The notes below the pieces were generated by a model that saw only the letters and a list, made by a program, of their open reading frames with translations, was not told where the DNA came from and made no database searches. Positions 62,593 through 64,000 of a stretch of 64,000 nucleotides of DNA are shown one piece after another. Source of the DNA: Streptomyces spororaveus (lineage in GTDB: Bacteria > Actinomycetota > Actinomycetes > Streptomycetales > Streptomycetaceae). The stretch lies in assembly GCF_016755875.1 (NCBI RefSeq), contig NZ_BNED01000005.1:1860001-1924000 (forward strand), given 5' to 3'. Numbering within the stretch: position 1 is the stretch's first letter; each line of letters starts with the position of its first letter. The translations under genes were made by a program, and so were the position numbers.

Positions 62593-64000
62593 ATGGCGGA
62601 GACGAAGAAGCGCGGGCGCAGGTGGGCGCCGATCCACCCCGTCAACACCCATGCCGGACACCTCGCGCAGTTCCTGCGCCACCAGGTAGACACCTCCGGC
62701 AAGACCCTCGCCGTGCTGGCAGGAGAGGTCGGGTATTCGAAAAGCCAGGTGAGCAGTCTGCTGGGCGGGCGGATCCCGCCCCGGCGCTTTGTCATCGCGC
62801 TCATCTCCGCGACTGTGCCGAACCCGCTGCACGAGCGCCGGCAGGCCGAAGCCCTGAGGCTCTTGCACGACGCCGAGCACCCGCCCCGCACTTCGGCCTC
62901 CACGGTGCCGGCGCAGGCCGGCGCCGTCACTCTCGCGCAGACACAGGCCGATCAGATCCAGGTGTACGAGCGGCTCACACGCGCGCTGGAACAGGAAGGC
63001 GAACTACGGAAGGCGGCGGAGAACTCGGCCCGCCTGATCTGGGTGCTCCTGGGCATGGTCAACCGGCTCGACGACCGGGTGCGTGTCCTGTCCGGGGAGC
63101 GCGACCGGCTCGCCCGTCAGGTGGCGGGCGGAACCGTCGAAGCCGCCGAAATGCGGTTGATCCGGGCCGAGGAACAGAAGGCCAAGGCGGAGTCGGAACT
63201 GAGGCGGGCGGAAGAGAAGAAGAAGCAGGCCGAAAGCCTCGCCGACCGCCTCCGAGAAGAGATCGAGGTGCTCACCGACGAACTCGACCGGCTCCGCGGT
63301 GACGGACCCTCACCCCACGACGACCTCCCCCGCCAGGACGTCCGCTTGTATGAAGGACCCACGGGCGATGCGGAGGCCGACGACATCGACACGGCACTCG
63401 CCAGGGCTGCCGCGGTCAACGACGAGGACTCCGACACCATCGACCGGATCAGCACCGAGATCACCGGCGGTCCCGCCATGGTCGAGACAGTGCCCGTCAT
63501 TGTTCCGGACAATGCCCCGACCAGCCCGGACGTGGCGAACAAACCGGCTGCACAGCTCAAGCAGGAAGCAGAAGCAGCCGCCGAAAGCGGCAACGCCGCC
63601 GAGGCCGCGTTCCTCTACGGCGCCCTCGCCACGCTCACCTCCGCCTACCTCGGTGCCCGGCACACCGACAGCCTCAACCATCGCGACTTCCACGCCGAGT
63701 GGACGGGTGAGGCCGGCGACCCGGCCACCGCACGCGACCTCCACGCCAACCTGATCGAAGACCACACCCACGCCCTCGGACCCGACCACGAACACACCCT
63801 GACCAGCCGCAACAACCACGCCTACTGGACGGGTGAGGCCGGCGACCCGGCCACCGCACGCGACCTCCACGCCGCACTCGTCACCGACCGCACCCGCATC
63901 CTCGGACCCGACCACGAACACACCCTGATCAGCCGCAACAACCACGCCAACTACACAGGCGAGGCCGGCGACCCGGCCACCGCACGCGACCTCCACGCCG
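62593..64000 (+). CDS. HTH-coiled-coil-TPR protein (partial, runs off the window)
   Basis: The frame is open from ATG 62593 to the end of the window (469 codons). Residues ~20-95 resemble an XRE-like helix-turn-helix (TLAVLAGEVGYSKSQVSSLL). Residues ~115-240 are a charged coiled coil (ERLTRALEQEGELRKAAENS, AEEQKAKAESELRRAEEKKK). After a linker, residues ~315 onward are kinesin-light-chain-like TPRs in which a 42-residue unit (start WTGEAGDPATARDLHA, end LGPDHEHTLTSRNNHAY) is nearly identical in each copy. In Streptomyces such proteins are usually STAND- or signalling-type, here without an obvious NTPase. The 3' end is unknown. Confidence 0.75.
   Translation, partial: MAETKKRGRRWAPIHPVNTHAGHLAQFLRHQVDTSGKTLAVLAGEVGYSKSQVSSLLGGRIPPRRFVIALISATVPNPLHERRQAEALRLLHDAEHPPRTSASTVPAQAGAVTLAQTQADQIQVYERLTRALEQEGELRKAAENSARLIWVLLGMVNRLDDRVRVLSGERDRLARQVAGGTVEAAEMRLIRAEEQKAKAESELRRAEEKKKQAESLADRLREEIEVLTDELDRLRGDGPSPHDDLPRQDVRLYEGPTGDAEADDIDTALARAAAVNDEDSDTIDRISTEITGGPAMVETVPVIVPDNAPTSPDVANKPAAQLKQEAEAAAESGNAAEAAFLYGALATLTSAYLGARHTDSLNHRDFHAEWTGEAGDPATARDLHANLIEDHTHALGPDHEHTLTSRNNHAYWTGEAGDPATARDLHAALVTDRTRILGPDHEHTLISRNNHANYTGEAGDPATARDLHA
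63700..64000 (+). repeat. 126-bp tandem repeats encoding TPR units
   Basis: Units start at 63700, 63826 and 63952, exactly 126 bp (42 codons) apart, and are nearly identical in their first ~50 bp. The array continues past the window edge. Confidence 0.9.

Overview
This 64 kb window is Streptomyces-type chromosomal DNA. It has very high GC, ORFs open on several frames, GTG and TTG starts, many 4-bp stop/start overlaps, actinomycete-only small families (DUF6243-, DUF6893-like), a class IV lanthipeptide synthetase and one TTA (bldA-type) codon. I see no tRNA, rRNA, CRISPR array or intact mobile element. The only mobile trace is a transposase tail near 62 kb.

Region 1 (1-2.1 kb): the end of a probable SGNH hydrolase, an SRPBCC protein, a glyoxalase-fold protein and a DEDDh exonuclease. 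Region 2 (2.2-15.6 kb): a purine-to-glycerate route. It holds an NCS2 purine permease, 8-oxoguanine deaminase, uricase, HIU hydrolase and OHCU decarboxylase (hypoxanthine/urate side), then hydroxypyruvate isomerase, tartronate semialdehyde reductase and glyoxylate carboligase (glyoxylate side), with a catalase between them that can remove uricase-derived H2O2. Two operator-like repeats tie the branches together. TCAACA-N3-TGTTGA overlaps the -35 of both the urate operon and katA. TTCCG-N5-CGGAA sites, paired at exactly 21 bp, follow the -10 of hyi, katA and gcl.

Region 3 (15.6-20.4 kb): a zinc-ribbon/nuclease-like protein, glutathione peroxidase, an acyl-CoA synthetase, an AlkZ-type winged-helix protein and a DUF6243 peptide. 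Region 4 (20.5-27.2 kb): a 2105-residue secreted RHS protein with an inserted FG-GAP propeller and a papain-like toxin tip, followed directly by an Imm35/YrhB-type immunity gene. Region 5 (27.2-37.2 kb): a 1529-residue HEAT-repeat protein, a compact class IV lanthipeptide locus (small secreted protein, lanL, a 41-residue precursor, terminator), a divergent LuxR-type regulator and a small membrane protein.

Region 6 (37.3-46.4 kb): an exonuclease-BRCT-TerD fusion, an FHA protein/Ser-Thr kinase pair, a secreted M23 peptidase, a NarL-type two-component system and a CPA2 antiporter with its TrkA-C regulator. The kinase and the peptidase carry similar Cys-rich I36/crystallin-like tails. Region 7 (46.6-61.7 kb): a complete aerobic uptake [NiFe]-hydrogenase locus (hhySL type). 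From right to left it reads hypX, small and large subunits, NifU-like, DUF5947, DUF6084, a 474-residue unknown, maturation protease, a DUF6893-like peptide, then hypA-B-F-C-D-E. Almost every junction overlaps by stop/start. Region 8 (61.9-64 kb): the transposase remnant, a 44-residue membrane peptide and the start of a coiled-coil/TPR protein with 126-bp tandem repeats that runs off the window.
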